From Curtobacterium sp. MCBA15_012 (GTDB lineage Bacteria > Actinomycetota > Actinomycetes > Actinomycetales > Microbacteriaceae): 64,000 nucleotides of DNA. Of this stretch, positions 16,019-24,192 are shown one piece after another. The stretch is from positions 2,604,001 to 2,668,000 of the forward strand of contig NZ_CP126267.1 of the NCBI RefSeq assembly GCF_001864935.2, given 5' to 3'. Below the pieces are notes generated by a model. It was not told the origin of the DNA. It did no database searches and saw only the letters and a list, made by a program, of their open reading frames with translations. A program made the translations under genes and the position numbers. Each line of letters starts with the position of its first letter. The first letter of the stretch is position 1.

Positions 16019-17053
16019 TCAGCGCAGCGCGGTGCGGGCGAACCGGTCGTCGGTCGCCGCGACCACTCGGAGCACGTTGCCGCTCGCGAGCGCGCGGAGG
16101 TCGTCGTCGCCCCAGCCCCGACGTCGCAGTTCCTCGGCGAGGACCGGGTACCGGGACACGTCGCTGAGGTCCGGCGGCAGCACCGGGGTGCCGTCGTAGT
16201 CGCCGCCGATCCCGATCTGCTCGACGCCGGCGACCTGACGGGCGTGGTCGACGTGGTCCGCGACGTCGGCGACCGTCACCAGGGGCGGCTCGCCCTCGGA
16301 GCCGGCCTCCTCCCAGTCGGCCCACGCGCGCGAGACGAACTTGGGCACGAACGTGATCATCACGACACCGCCGTTGTCGGCGAGCCGGGCGAGGACGTCG
16401 TCGGGGACGTTGCGCGGGTGGTCGTCGACCGCGACCGTCGACGAGTGGCTGAACAGGACCGGACGCGTCGCGACGTCGAGGGTGTCCCGCATCGTGGCGG
16501 GCGCGGTGTGCGACAGGTCGACGAGCATGCCGATGCGCTCCATCTCGGCGACGACCTCGCGTCCGCGGTCGGTCAGGCCGCCGTGGGCGCGGACGCCCGT
16601 CGCCGAGTCGGCCCACGAGGTGTCGTCGTTGTGCGTCAGGGTCATGTACCGGACCCCGAGCCGCGCGAACGAGCGCAGCACGGCGAGGTCGTCGCCGATG
16701 GAATGCCCGCCCTCGGCGCCGAGGAACGACGCGATCCGGCCCGCGTCGACCGCCGCACGGGCCTCGGCCGCGGTGCGCACGAACGTGAGGTCGTCCGGGT
16801 ACCGCTCCACGATCCGGTGCGCGGTGTCGATCTGCTGCAGCGTGGTCCGGACCGGGTCCGGGTCGTCCGCGGGCACGAACACCGACCAGAACTGCCCGAC
16901 GACCCCGCCGGCGCGGAGCTTCGGCAGGTCGGTGTGCAGGGTGTCCTGCTCGGTGTCGATCCCCTCGACGCCGGAGTCGTGCGACTCGCGGCGCTCCCAC
17001 GGCAGGTCGTTGTGGCCGTCGATGACGGGGAAGTCGAGCGCGTCGAGGGTCAT
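16019..17053 (-). CDS. Peptidase M19 (membrane-type dipeptidase)
   Basis: This is 344 aa from the ATG at 17053; an in-frame ATG 7 codons upstream is possible. The zinc ligands of the renal-dipeptidase fold are visible: DGHNDLPW (His-x-Asp, residue about 13), GAEGGHSIG (bridging Glu, about 112), VDLSHTAP and VLFSHSS (two His), and IGGDYDGT near residue 285. It hydrolyses dipeptides, often with a C-terminal D- or dehydro-residue. There is no signal peptide, so it is probably cytosolic here. It is divergent from the GNAT gene at 17098. Confidence 0.93.
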   Translation of the reverse strand: MTLDALDFPVIDGHNDLPWERRESHDSGVEGIDTEQDTLHTDLPKLRAGGVVGQFWSVFVPADDPDPVRTTLQQIDTAHRIVERYPDDLTFVRTAAEARAAVDAGRIASFLGAEGGHSIGDDLAVLRSFARLGVRYMTLTHNDDTSWADSATGVRAHGGLTDRGREVVAEMERIGMLVDLSHTAPATMRDTLDVATRPVLFSHSSTVAVDDHPRNVPDDVLARLADNGGVVMITFVPKFVSRAWADWEEAGSEGEPPLVTVADVADHVDHARQVAGVEQIGIGGDYDGTPVLPPDLSDVSRYPVLAEELRRRGWGDDDLRALASGNVLRVVAATDDRFARTALR

Positions 17054-17097
17054 GCCGCCGACGCTACCGTGCACCCGTCGGTCAGTAGGCTCGCGGC

Positions 17098-17673
17098 GTG
17101 CAACCCCTGACGCTCCGGACCGACCGGCTGGTCCTCTCCGCCCCCACCGCGGCGGACACCGAGGACGTCATCGCCTACGCCAACGACCCCGACGTCATCG
17201 CGACGACCCCCGTCCCCGTGCCGTACGGGCACGCCGAGGCGAAGCGCTTCGTCGACGAGGTGGTCGCCGCCGGCTGGCGTGACGACACCCGCTACGAGTT
17301 CGGCATCCGCCGCGCCGAGGACCTCCGGCTGCTCGGCACCGTCGGGCTGTTCGGCATCGCCGACGGCGCGGCCGAGATCGGGTACGCGATGCACCCCGAC
17401 GGCCGGGGCCACGGCTACGTGACCGAGGCGGCCGACCGGCTGGTCCGGTGGGCCTTCGCGGACGCGCCGGACGGGCTCGGGCTGGTCCGGGTGCAGTGGC
17501 GGGCGCTCGCGACGAACACGGCCTCGGCCGCGGTGGCGCAGCGCCTCGGGATGACCTACGAGGGACGGCGACGCTCCGGGTCGCTGCACCGGGGGCGGCG
17601 GCACGACGAGCTCACGGCCGCGGTGCTGCGGTGGGACGACCGCGGGGTGGCGCGGGGGTGGCCCGCGGGGTGA
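17098..17673 (+). CDS. GNAT N-acetyltransferase (RimJ/RimL type)
   Basis: This 191-aa protein opens LTLRTDRLVLSAPTAADTEDVIAYANDPDV, the typical start of RimJ/RimL acetyltransferases. It continues with EIGYAMHPDGRGHGYVTEAADRLVRWAF, where R-G-x-G-Y/H binds acetyl-CoA (about residue 100-112), and ATNTASAAVAQRLGMTYEGRRR. The substrate is unknown: a protein N-terminus or a small amine. It starts at GTG, 44 bp from the divergent dipeptidase. Confidence 0.9.
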   Translation: MQPLTLRTDRLVLSAPTAADTEDVIAYANDPDVIATTPVPVPYGHAEAKRFVDEVVAAGWRDDTRYEFGIRRAEDLRLLGTVGLFGIADGAAEIGYAMHPDGRGHGYVTEAADRLVRWAFADAPDGLGLVRVQWRALATNTASAAVAQRLGMTYEGRRRSGSLHRGRRHDELTAAVLRWDDRGVARGWPAG

Positions 17674-17761
17674 GGCCCGTGGCGGTCGGCGGCGACCGGC
17701 CGTCCGCCCGTGCCGCTCCGCTGGCGTGACGGCCCCGTCCCTCCGGCCCTACGATCGACCC

Positions 17762-18181
17762 GTGTCCCGCAGCCACAAGCCCTTCGCGCAGTACTCCGGT
17801 GTCCTGCCGGACGGGCGGTCAGCCGTCGAGGCCACGATCTTCGACCCGTTCATCGTGCGGGTCGTGCTCGTGGCAGCGGACAAGCGGGAAGCGCTGCAGC
17901 GGATCCGGGCCCTCGGCGGGCGGGACGTGCACGTCTCGAAGTCCTTCCGTCCTGCGCACCGCGTGGTCGACCGACTCGTCGACGACGGACTCGACGGCGT
18001 GTTCGCGCCCGACCCGCAGGACGGCACGTGGCTGCCGCTGTCGGAGCTCCCCGCGTTCCTGGCGGGCACGAGTCGGTTCCTGGCGCGCTACGACACCAGC
18101 GCGTTCAACCGGTCCTTCGTGGGCATCCACGGCGATCCCGCCCAGGAGGGCGACGCCCCGCGCGGAGGCACCGGCGACTGA
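17762..18181 (+). CDS. Hypothetical protein, 139 aa
   Basis: I do not recognise a family. It starts at GTG, preceded by TACGAT that could serve as a -10 element for a near-leaderless transcript. It has no signal or membrane segment. The first 55 residues (VEATIFDPFIVRVVLVAADKREALQRIRALGG) alternate strands and helices. The rest is rich in Asp, Pro and aromatic residues. Codon bias supports a real gene. It is followed 68 bp later by another unknown gene on the same strand. Confidence 0.6.
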   Translation: MSRSHKPFAQYSGVLPDGRSAVEATIFDPFIVRVVLVAADKREALQRIRALGGRDVHVSKSFRPAHRVVDRLVDDGLDGVFAPDPQDGTWLPLSELPAFLAGTSRFLARYDTSAFNRSFVGIHGDPAQEGDAPRGGTGD

Positions 18182-18249
18182 CACCCCGCTCCAATGGTCT
18201 CGGTCCGCCGAACGGCGAGGGGACCGCGACGACGAGGTACGCTCCGAGC

Positions 18250-18732
18250 GTGTTGTTCCGGCCCGCCGAGGAGCCCGTGCCCCCGCTCCCCGTCGGCGTG
18301 GAGCCGGGCCTCTGGACGCTGCACCTCCCGGACCACCCGTGCGACCTCGCCGGCTACCTGTCCGTGCGCCCGGACCACGTCTTCGACGAGGAAGGGCCGT
18401 GGTGGAACCGGCGTCGCGTCCGCCCTCGGCTGGTCGGCGACTGGTACGTGGACTTCTGGGACTTCGACACCTACCGCGCGTGGCCGGACGGGTCCCTGAG
18501 CTACGGGATCAGTGACGGGTTCCCCTTCGACGAGAGCGGCTTCGAGGAGCTGGCGAGCGGGGTGTTCCTGCTGCACGGCGTGCTGTTCACGGTCCGCCGG
18601 GTGGACCCGACGGAGCAGCCGAACGAGTACGGCACCCACTTCAACTTCCTCGACCTGAAGCAGTGGAAGCGCATGAGGAGCGCTGGCCGGACGGACGGGG
18701 ACCCGACGGACGGGGCGACGCCGCTCCCCTGA
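18250..18732 (+). CDS. Hypothetical Trp/Asp-rich protein, 160 aa
   Basis: I recognise no family. It starts at GTG and is a soluble protein rich in Trp, Phe and Asp (EGPWWNRRRVRPRLVGDWYVDFWDFDTYRAW; DGFPFDESGFEEL). It ends in a polar low-complexity tail. It resembles in style the small single-domain immunity or DUF proteins of actinobacteria, but this is only an impression. It shares orientation with the preceding unknown gene. Confidence 0.6.
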   Translation: MLFRPAEEPVPPLPVGVEPGLWTLHLPDHPCDLAGYLSVRPDHVFDEEGPWWNRRRVRPRLVGDWYVDFWDFDTYRAWPDGSLSYGISDGFPFDESGFEELASGVFLLHGVLFTVRRVDPTEQPNEYGTHFNFLDLKQWKRMRSAGRTDGDPTDGATPLP

Positions 18733-18800
18733 CAGATGTCACGGCCGAGTCGTGACGACCGGCACCGGAGCCACCTGCTGCACGGCGGGATCGTGGAGCC

Positions 18801-19742
18801 ATGAACGAGACACCGGTCATCCAGCTCAGCGGGCTCCGCAAGCGCTTCGGCGCCGTCACCGCGGTCGACGGCGTCGACCTGACGATCCGCCCGGGCGAGG
18901 TCGTCGCCCTCCTCGGCCCGAACGGCGCCGGCAAGACAACGACGGTCGACCTGCTGCTCGGCCTGGCGACCCCGACCGACGGCGAGGCCCGGCTGTTCGG
19001 CACGGACCCGCGCACCGCGGTCGTCGACGGCCGCGTCGGGGCTATGCTCCAGGGCGGGGCGCTGCTCCCCGACGTCACGGTCCGCGAGGCGGTCGCCCTC
19101 GTCGCCGCCGCGCACCGCCACCCCATGCCCGTCGCCGAGGCCCTCCGCCGGGCGCGCTGCACCGACATCGCGACCCGTCGGGTGTCGAAGCTGTCCGGCG
19201 GCCAGCTCCAGCGCGCACGCTTCGCGGTCGCCGTCGTGTCCGACCCGGACCTGCTGGTGCTCGACGAGCCGACGGCCGCCATGGACGTCGAGGCCCGCCA
19301 CGTCTTCTGGTCGTCGATGCGCGAGTTCACGGACGCAGGCCGCACGGTCGTCTTCGCGACGCACTACCTCGACGAGGCGGACACCTTCGCCGACCGCATC
19401 GTCATCATCCGCGACGGTCGGGTCGTCGCCGACGGCACGCCCGCGGCGATCAAGGCGACCGCCGCGACGCGCACCGTCCGCTTCGCGGGCGTCGCCGCGG
19501 ATCGGCACGACGCGTTGCGCGGTCTACCGGGCGTCGTCGGCCTGGAGGCGCGGCACGACGCCGTCTCGCTGCGCACCGACCGCAGTGACGACACGCTCCG
19601 GGCCCTGCTCACCGCGTTCCCGGAGGCGCACGACCTGCAGGTGGTCGCCTCGACCATGGACGACGCCTTCCTCGCCATCACCGCCGACCCGGCCACCACC
19701 ACCACCACGAGCACCACCGAGACCGAAGGGGTCCTCGCATGA
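18801..19742 (+). CDS. ABC transporter ATP-binding protein
   Basis: This 313-aa ATPase has Walker A GPNGAGKTTT (about residue 39), signature LSGGQLQRARFA (about residue 132), Walker B LLVLDEPTAAMD (about residue 152) and the switch His in FATHYLDEAD. The Ala in place of Gly in the D-loop (AAMD) is minor. The C-terminal 80 residues form the DrrA-like extension, ending in a Thr-rich tail. It powers the permease encoded next with a 4-bp ATGA overlap, probably for export of a drug, lipid or peptide. It is the first gene of a four-gene operon with a two-component system. Confidence 0.93.
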   Translation: MNETPVIQLSGLRKRFGAVTAVDGVDLTIRPGEVVALLGPNGAGKTTTVDLLLGLATPTDGEARLFGTDPRTAVVDGRVGAMLQGGALLPDVTVREAVALVAAAHRHPMPVAEALRRARCTDIATRRVSKLSGGQLQRARFAVAVVSDPDLLVLDEPTAAMDVEARHVFWSSMREFTDAGRTVVFATHYLDEADTFADRIVIIRDGRVVADGTPAAIKATAATRTVRFAGVAADRHDALRGLPGVVGLEARHDAVSLRTDRSDDTLRALLTAFPEAHDLQVVASTMDDAFLAITADPATTTTTSTTETEGVLA

Positions 19743-20542
19743 CCGCCACCCCCGTCACCGCACCCGCCACGACCGCTCGCGGCTCCGCCGCCGGTCGGCT
19801 CCCCCTGCGCTACGTGCTCCTCGAGACGCGCCGGCAACTCCGGAACGTCAAGGCGATGGTCTTCACCTTCGCGATCCCGATCGTCATGCTCCTGGTGTTC
19901 GGTGCCGCGTACGGCGGGCAGACCGACCCCGGGACCCACCTGCCGTTCCTCGTCGTCACGACGCTGCAGATGACGGCGTACGGCGCGATGATGGCGGCGC
20001 TCAGCCAGGCCTTCGCGCTGGTCAACGAGCGGTCGCTCGGGTGGAACCGCCAGCTCCGCGTGACGCCGCTGTCCGGGTGGGCGTTCCTCGTCTCGAAGCT
20101 CGTCTCGGCGATGGCGTTCGCGGCGGTCTCGATCACGCTCACGTTCGCGGTCGCGATCCTCGGCATGCACGCGTCGCTCGGTGCCGGGCACTGGTTCGCG
20201 GCCGGGCTCGGCATCTGGGCCGGGGTGGTGCCGTTCGCGCTCATCGCCATCCTGATCGGGCAGTTCGCGAAGCCCGCGTACGCCCAACCGATGTTCATGG
20301 TCGTCTTCATGGGACTGTCGATCCTCGGCGGACTGTGGGTCCCGCTCTCGGTGATGCCCGCCTGGATGGGCTCGGTCGCGCACCTGCTGCCGTCCTACTG
20401 GCTCAACCGGATCGGTCAGACGGGCGCCGGTGCGACCGGGTCCGCCGGGATGACGGAACCGACCCTGGTGCTGCTCGGCTGGACGGTCGCCCTCGCCGCC
20501 GTGATCGTCTGGCGCTACCAGCGCGACGCGGCACGCCGGTGA
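19739..20542 (+). CDS. ABC-2 type transporter permease
   Basis: This 267-aa protein has six hydrophobic helices, for example VFTFAIPIVMLLVFGAAYGG, LVVTTLQMTAYGAMMAAL, MAFAAVSITLTFAVAILGM and MFMVVFMGLSILGGLWVPLSVMP; the last resembles the conserved ABC-2 GGxxxP region before the sixth helix. It pairs with the ATPase upstream. The operon layout ATPase-permease-histidine kinase-response regulator matches Bacillus YvfRSTU-like units, in which the kinase senses the compound moved or the membrane state. Confidence 0.9.
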   Translation: MTATPVTAPATTARGSAAGRLPLRYVLLETRRQLRNVKAMVFTFAIPIVMLLVFGAAYGGQTDPGTHLPFLVVTTLQMTAYGAMMAALSQAFALVNERSLGWNRQLRVTPLSGWAFLVSKLVSAMAFAAVSITLTFAVAILGMHASLGAGHWFAAGLGIWAGVVPFALIAILIGQFAKPAYAQPMFMVVFMGLSILGGLWVPLSVMPAWMGSVAHLLPSYWLNRIGQTGAGATGSAGMTEPTLVLLGWTVALAAVIVWRYQRDAARR

Positions 20543-21867
20543 CCGACCCGGACGGTCGTACGCTGGCCGACGTGACGGACAGCGCGGAGGTGGCGGAGGT
20601 GCCCGACGTGACGGACCCGACCACCACCGAGCCCGGCACCACCACGACCGAGGCGCGGGGCGCGGACGACGCGCACCGCGCCTCCCGGCCGTCCGCCCGC
20701 GCCTTCCCGTGGGCCGCCCCGCCGGACGCGGACGACGCCGAGGTGCGCGTCGCCCGCCGCCGCTGGTACGGCGGCGCCGCGTTCGGCCTGCTCTGGCAGG
20801 CGCTCCTGCTCGTCGCCGTGTGGACCGACGGCCGCTCCGTCGACGAGCACGTCTCCGCGACGCTCGCGCTCGCGGTGCTGTACGCCGGGTACCTGTTCGC
20901 GCCCGAGGCGATGTGGCGGCACGGGCTCCGACGGCGCGTGGTCGTGCTCGCCGTCCTCGCCGCGTACGCCGGGCTCCTGCTCGTACCGGTCGGCCCGGCC
21001 GCGGTGTGGTCCTGGCTGCTGGTCGTCGCCCTGTCCGGGTTCGTGGCGGTGCGGCTCTGGGTCGCCCTCGCGGTCCTCGGGGTCGTCGTCGCCGCCGAAC
21101 TCGTCGTCGCCGCGGTCGTCGGGTGGGACACCGCGTCGGGCACGGGCATCCTGTTCGCCCCGATCGTGGCGGTGTCGATCGGCGCCTCGATGGTGTTCTT
21201 CGGTCGCCAGCGCGAGGCCGAGGACCGGCTCGGGATCGCGCAGGACGAACTCACCCGGCTCGCGGTCGTCGAGGAACGTGCGCGGTTCTCCCGCGACCTG
21301 CACGACGTCCTCGGACACTCCCTGACCGTCGTCACGATGAAGTCCGAGCTCGCCGCGCGGCTGGTCGACGTCGACCCGGCCCGCGCGAAGGCCGAGATGC
21401 AGGACGTCCAGCGGCTGTCGCGCGAGGCGCTGCAAGGCCTCCGGCAGGCGGTCAGCGGGTACCGCCAGGCCGACCTGGACGCCGAGCTCGTCTCCGCACG
21501 GTCGGCCCTGGACGCGGCCGGGGTCGCAGCGGAGCTGCCCGCGACCGGGGACGCGGCGGCCGCCGACGTCCGGAGCCTGTTCGCGTGGGTGCTCCGCGAG
21601 GGCGTGACGAACGTCGTGCGGCACGCAGCGGCCAGTCGGGCGCGGGTGACCCTGACCCGCACGGCCCTGACCGTCGAGGACGACGGCACCGGCACGGGCG
21701 ACGGCACCGGCACGGTCGACGGCGCCGCTCCCGCCGACCCCCTCGGCGTCGGTGGCAACGGCCTGCGCGGACTGCGCGAGCGGGCCGACGCGGTCGGCGC
21801 CACCGTGACGACCGGCACGAGCGACCTCGGCGGCTTCCTGCTGCGGGTCGAGAGGAGACCACGGTGA
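20539..21867 (+). CDS. Sensor histidine kinase (HisKA_3 type)
   Basis: This is 442 aa from the GTG overlapping the permease stop. The first 60 residues are acidic and Thr/Ala-rich, so a later start cannot be ruled out. Five or so membrane helices lie between residues 75 and 215 (such as VVVLAVLAAYAGLLLVPVG). Then comes FSRDLHDVLGHSLTVVTMKSELA with the phospho-accepting His (about residue 255), and the ATPase domain with WVLREGVTNVVRHA (N box) and GNGLRGLRERADAVG (G box). It is DesK/LiaS-like and autophosphorylates to activate the response regulator encoded next. Confidence 0.92.
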   Translation: MTDPDGRTLADVTDSAEVAEVPDVTDPTTTEPGTTTTEARGADDAHRASRPSARAFPWAAPPDADDAEVRVARRRWYGGAAFGLLWQALLLVAVWTDGRSVDEHVSATLALAVLYAGYLFAPEAMWRHGLRRRVVVLAVLAAYAGLLLVPVGPAAVWSWLLVVALSGFVAVRLWVALAVLGVVVAAELVVAAVVGWDTASGTGILFAPIVAVSIGASMVFFGRQREAEDRLGIAQDELTRLAVVEERARFSRDLHDVLGHSLTVVTMKSELAARLVDVDPARAKAEMQDVQRLSREALQGLRQAVSGYRQADLDAELVSARSALDAAGVAAELPATGDAAAADVRSLFAWVLREGVTNVVRHAAASRARVTLTRTALTVEDDGTGTGDGTGTVDGAAPADPLGVGGNGLRGLRERADAVGATVTTGTSDLGGFLLRVERRPR

Positions 21868-22490
21868 CCGACCCGATCCGCGTCCTGCTCGCGGACGACC
21901 AGGCGCTCGTCCGCGGGGCCCTGGCGTCGCTGCTGTCGCTCGAACGGGACATCGACGTCGTCGCGCAGGTCGCCCGCGGCGACGAGGTGCTCGACGCCGC
22001 CCGGGCGTCGGGGGCCACGGTCGCACTCCTCGACGTCGAGATGCCCGGCACCGACGGCCTGACGGCCGCCGCGACCCTGGCCCGCGAACACCCCGGCTGC
22101 CGGTCCCTGATCGTGACGACGTTCGGCCGGCCCGGGTACCTGCGGCGGGCGCTCGAGGCCGGGGCCGCGGGCTTCGTGGTGAAGGACACCCCCGCCGAGC
22201 AGCTGGCCGACGCCGTCCGCCGGGTCGCCGGGGGCTTCCGCGTGGTCGACCCGGTGCTCGCCGCGGAGTCACTGGCCGCCGGCCCGTCCCCGCTCACCCC
22301 GCGGGAGACCGACGTGCTCGTCGCCTTCCGCACGGCATCGACCGTCGCGGGCGTCGCGGCGGCGCTGCACCTGTCCGAGGGGACGGTGCGGAACCACCTG
22401 TCCGCGGCGATCGGCAAGACTGCGGCCCGGAACGCGACCGAGGCACTGCGGGTCGCCGCGGACAACGGGTGGCTGATCGGGACGGCCTGA
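21864..22490 (+). CDS. NarL/FixJ-type response regulator
   Basis: This is 208 aa from GTG, overlapping the kinase stop by 4 bp. The receiver domain has LLADDQALVRGAL (acidic pocket), phospho-acceptor Asp in VALLDVEMPGTDG (about residue 54), Thr in LIVTTFGRPGYLRRAL and Lys in GFVVKDTP. The LuxR-type DNA-binding domain is LTPRETDVLVAFRTASTVAGVAAALHLSEGTVRNHLSAAIGKTAARNATEALRVA. It most likely controls its own operon and the ABC exporter. Confidence 0.94.
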   Translation: MTDPIRVLLADDQALVRGALASLLSLERDIDVVAQVARGDEVLDAARASGATVALLDVEMPGTDGLTAAATLAREHPGCRSLIVTTFGRPGYLRRALEAGAAGFVVKDTPAEQLADAVRRVAGGFRVVDPVLAAESLAAGPSPLTPRETDVLVAFRTASTVAGVAAALHLSEGTVRNHLSAAIGKTAARNATEALRVAADNGWLIGTA

Positions 22491-22527
22491 GGGAGGCCGC
22501 CGTCGAGGAGCGCGAGCGGGGATCTCC

Positions 22528-22717
22528 GGCTGCGCGGCCTGCCGTGCCGGTCAGGTCAGGGAACTGGCTGCGCGGCGTGCCGTGCCGGTCAGGTCAGGGA
22601 GCTGGCTGCGCGGCCTGCCGTGCCGGTCAGGTCAGGGAGCTGGCTGCGCGGCCTGCCGTGCCGGTCAGGTCAGGGAGCTGGCTGCGCGGCCTGCCGTGCA
22701 GGTCAGGTCAGGGAGCT
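22528..22717. repeat. Five tandem copies of a 38-bp unit overlapping a gene end
   Basis: Units start at 22528, 22566, 22604, 22642 and 22680 and differ at only a few bases; each contains GGTCAGGTCAGGGA. The last unit overlaps the 3' end of the minus-strand hydrolase gene (stop at 22703-22705), so each unit copies its final codons and stop. The array lies in a convergent spacer. Confidence 0.95.
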
Positions 22718-23242
22718 GCTCGTGGTCACGGTCCCGAAGCTGCCGTCGAGGGCTGCCATGAAGGCGGCGTGCACGGCCGCGCCGGGGACGGTCGTGTCCC
22801 CGAGCCGCAGGTCCGGTGCCGCACAGGCGTCCGCGACCACGGTGTTGCGGTACCCGAGCTCGTGCGCCGCTCGGGTGGTCGAGTCGATGCACATGCTGCT
22901 CATCATGCCCACGATGACCAGTTCGGTGACGTCGGCGTCGTCGAGGACGTCCCGGAGACCGGTGTCGATGAAGCTGTTCGGGCGGTGCTTCTCGAGCACG
23001 ACCTCTCCCTCGACCGGTGCGACCGTCGGGTGGAACGCCACCCCCGCCGTCGCGGGGCGGAAGAACGTCGCCTCGGTGTCCGTACTGACGTGGAACACGT
23101 GCACGACGAGCTCACCGGACGCCCGGAACGCGTCGAGGACCGTCCTGGCTGCGGTGGCCGCGGCCTCGGGGTCGACGAGGGGGAACGCTCCTCCGGGGAA
23201 GTAGTCACGCTGGATGTCGACGAGGACGAGGGCACGGGTCAC
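22703..23242 (-). CDS. Isochorismatase-family cysteine hydrolase
   Basis: This 179-aa enzyme begins TRALVLVDIQRDYFPGG (catalytic Asp at about residue 9). It has a Lys in VVLEKHRPNSFIDT (about residue 85) and the nucleophile in VGMMSSMCIDSTTRAAHELGY (Cys about residue 117), the Asp-Lys-Cys triad of this family. Such enzymes hydrolyse amides or carbamoyl groups (nicotinamide, ureidoacrylate, N-carbamoyl compounds). Next to the allantoin operon, a role on a ureido compound is possible but unproven. The C-terminal SSSLT and stop lie inside the 38-bp tandem array. Confidence 0.9.
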   Translation of the reverse strand: MTRALVLVDIQRDYFPGGAFPLVDPEAAATAARTVLDAFRASGELVVHVFHVSTDTEATFFRPATAGVAFHPTVAPVEGEVVLEKHRPNSFIDTGLRDVLDDADVTELVIVGMMSSMCIDSTTRAAHELGYRNTVVADACAAPDLRLGDTTVPGAAVHAAFMAALDGSFGTVTTSSSLT

Positions 23243-23358
23243 GTCACGAGTATCGCGGCCTGCCGGGTGTCGGTCCCACCGCCCCGCCGCGGCGGACCAC
23301 GTCCGTGCGTCCACGGGACCGCCGCGCTCCGCGGACGGTCGGTGTCCGGGCGGCACCG

Positions 23359-24192
23359 TCACGACGCGGCGAGCTCCCCGAGGGTGTCGTACGCCGCCGC
23401 GACCGCCTCGACACGGGCACGCCCCGCCGGACCCGCTGCCTCGTAGACGTCGTTCGCGATGGCCGCGACGACGGCGAACATCGCCGACATCGAGTCGAAC
23501 GCCGACGGCGAGTCGACGGGGCACAGCACCGCGGTGGCGGCGGGCGCGGCGATCACGGCGGCCGTCGGGTCGCCGAGCACCACGACGTCGGCACCGGTCG
23601 ACACGCAGTGCCGCACGAGCCCGGCCGCCCCGGCCGCGTGCCGCCGGACGGTGACCAGCACGACGAGGTCGCGGCGGTCGAGGTCGGCGACCTCCTCGCC
23701 GAGCCGCTGCCCGGGTGCCGGTCCGATCCGGACGTCGGGACGGACCTGCGCGAGCTGCGATCGGAGCTGCATCGCCACGGGGTGCGCCGCACGCTCCCCG
23801 AAGACGAGCACCCGGTGCGCCCGGACGATCCGTCGCGCCAACCGGACCCGGTCGGCACGGGCGAGCGAGGCGAACGCGGCGTCGAGGTTGCGGGCCTCGA
23901 CGGCGCGCTGGTCGACGTGCGCGGCGTCCTCCGCCGCCCACGGCAGCCCGTTGCCGCGTGCCGACATGAGCTCCTGGCGCGCCTCGGCGGCGTCCTGGAA
24001 GCCGAGGGACCGGACGAGCCGGGAGACGGTGGCCTTCGAGGTGCCCGACTCGGCCGCCAGCTCGGCCGACGTCCCGACGAGCAGGAGCTCCGGGTCGTGG
24101 CGGACCATGGCGGCGACGCGGCGCTCGGCCGGCGACAGGCGGTCCCAGACGGCGTCGACCCGGGCGCGGACGTCCTGCACGGCGGGGCTCAC
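23359..24192 (-). CDS. MurR/RpiR-family transcriptional regulator
   Basis: This is 277 aa from GTG. The N-terminal HTH_6 domain is RLSPAERRVAAMVRHDPELLLVGTSAELAAESGTSKATVSRLVRSLGFQDAAEARQELM. The C-terminal SIS sugar-phosphate-type domain includes RAHRVLVFGERAAHPVAMQLRSQL, RRDLVVLVTVRRHA and GADVVVLGDPTAAVIAAPA. Its start overlaps the allantoate amidohydrolase stop by 4 bp, so it is the last gene of the allantoin operon and probably regulates it. SIS domains usually bind phosphosugars, so its ligand in this pathway is open. Confidence 0.9.
   Translation of the reverse strand: MSPAVQDVRARVDAVWDRLSPAERRVAAMVRHDPELLLVGTSAELAAESGTSKATVSRLVRSLGFQDAAEARQELMSARGNGLPWAAEDAAHVDQRAVEARNLDAAFASLARADRVRLARRIVRAHRVLVFGERAAHPVAMQLRSQLAQVRPDVRIGPAPGQRLGEEVADLDRRDLVVLVTVRRHAAGAAGLVRHCVSTGADVVVLGDPTAAVIAAPAATAVLCPVDSPSAFDSMSAMFAVVAAIANDVYEAAGPAGRARVEAVAAAYDTLGELAAS

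Noticed and set aside
22528..22717. CRISPR array
   Set aside because: The 38-bp units are directly adjacent with no spacers, and no cas gene is present.
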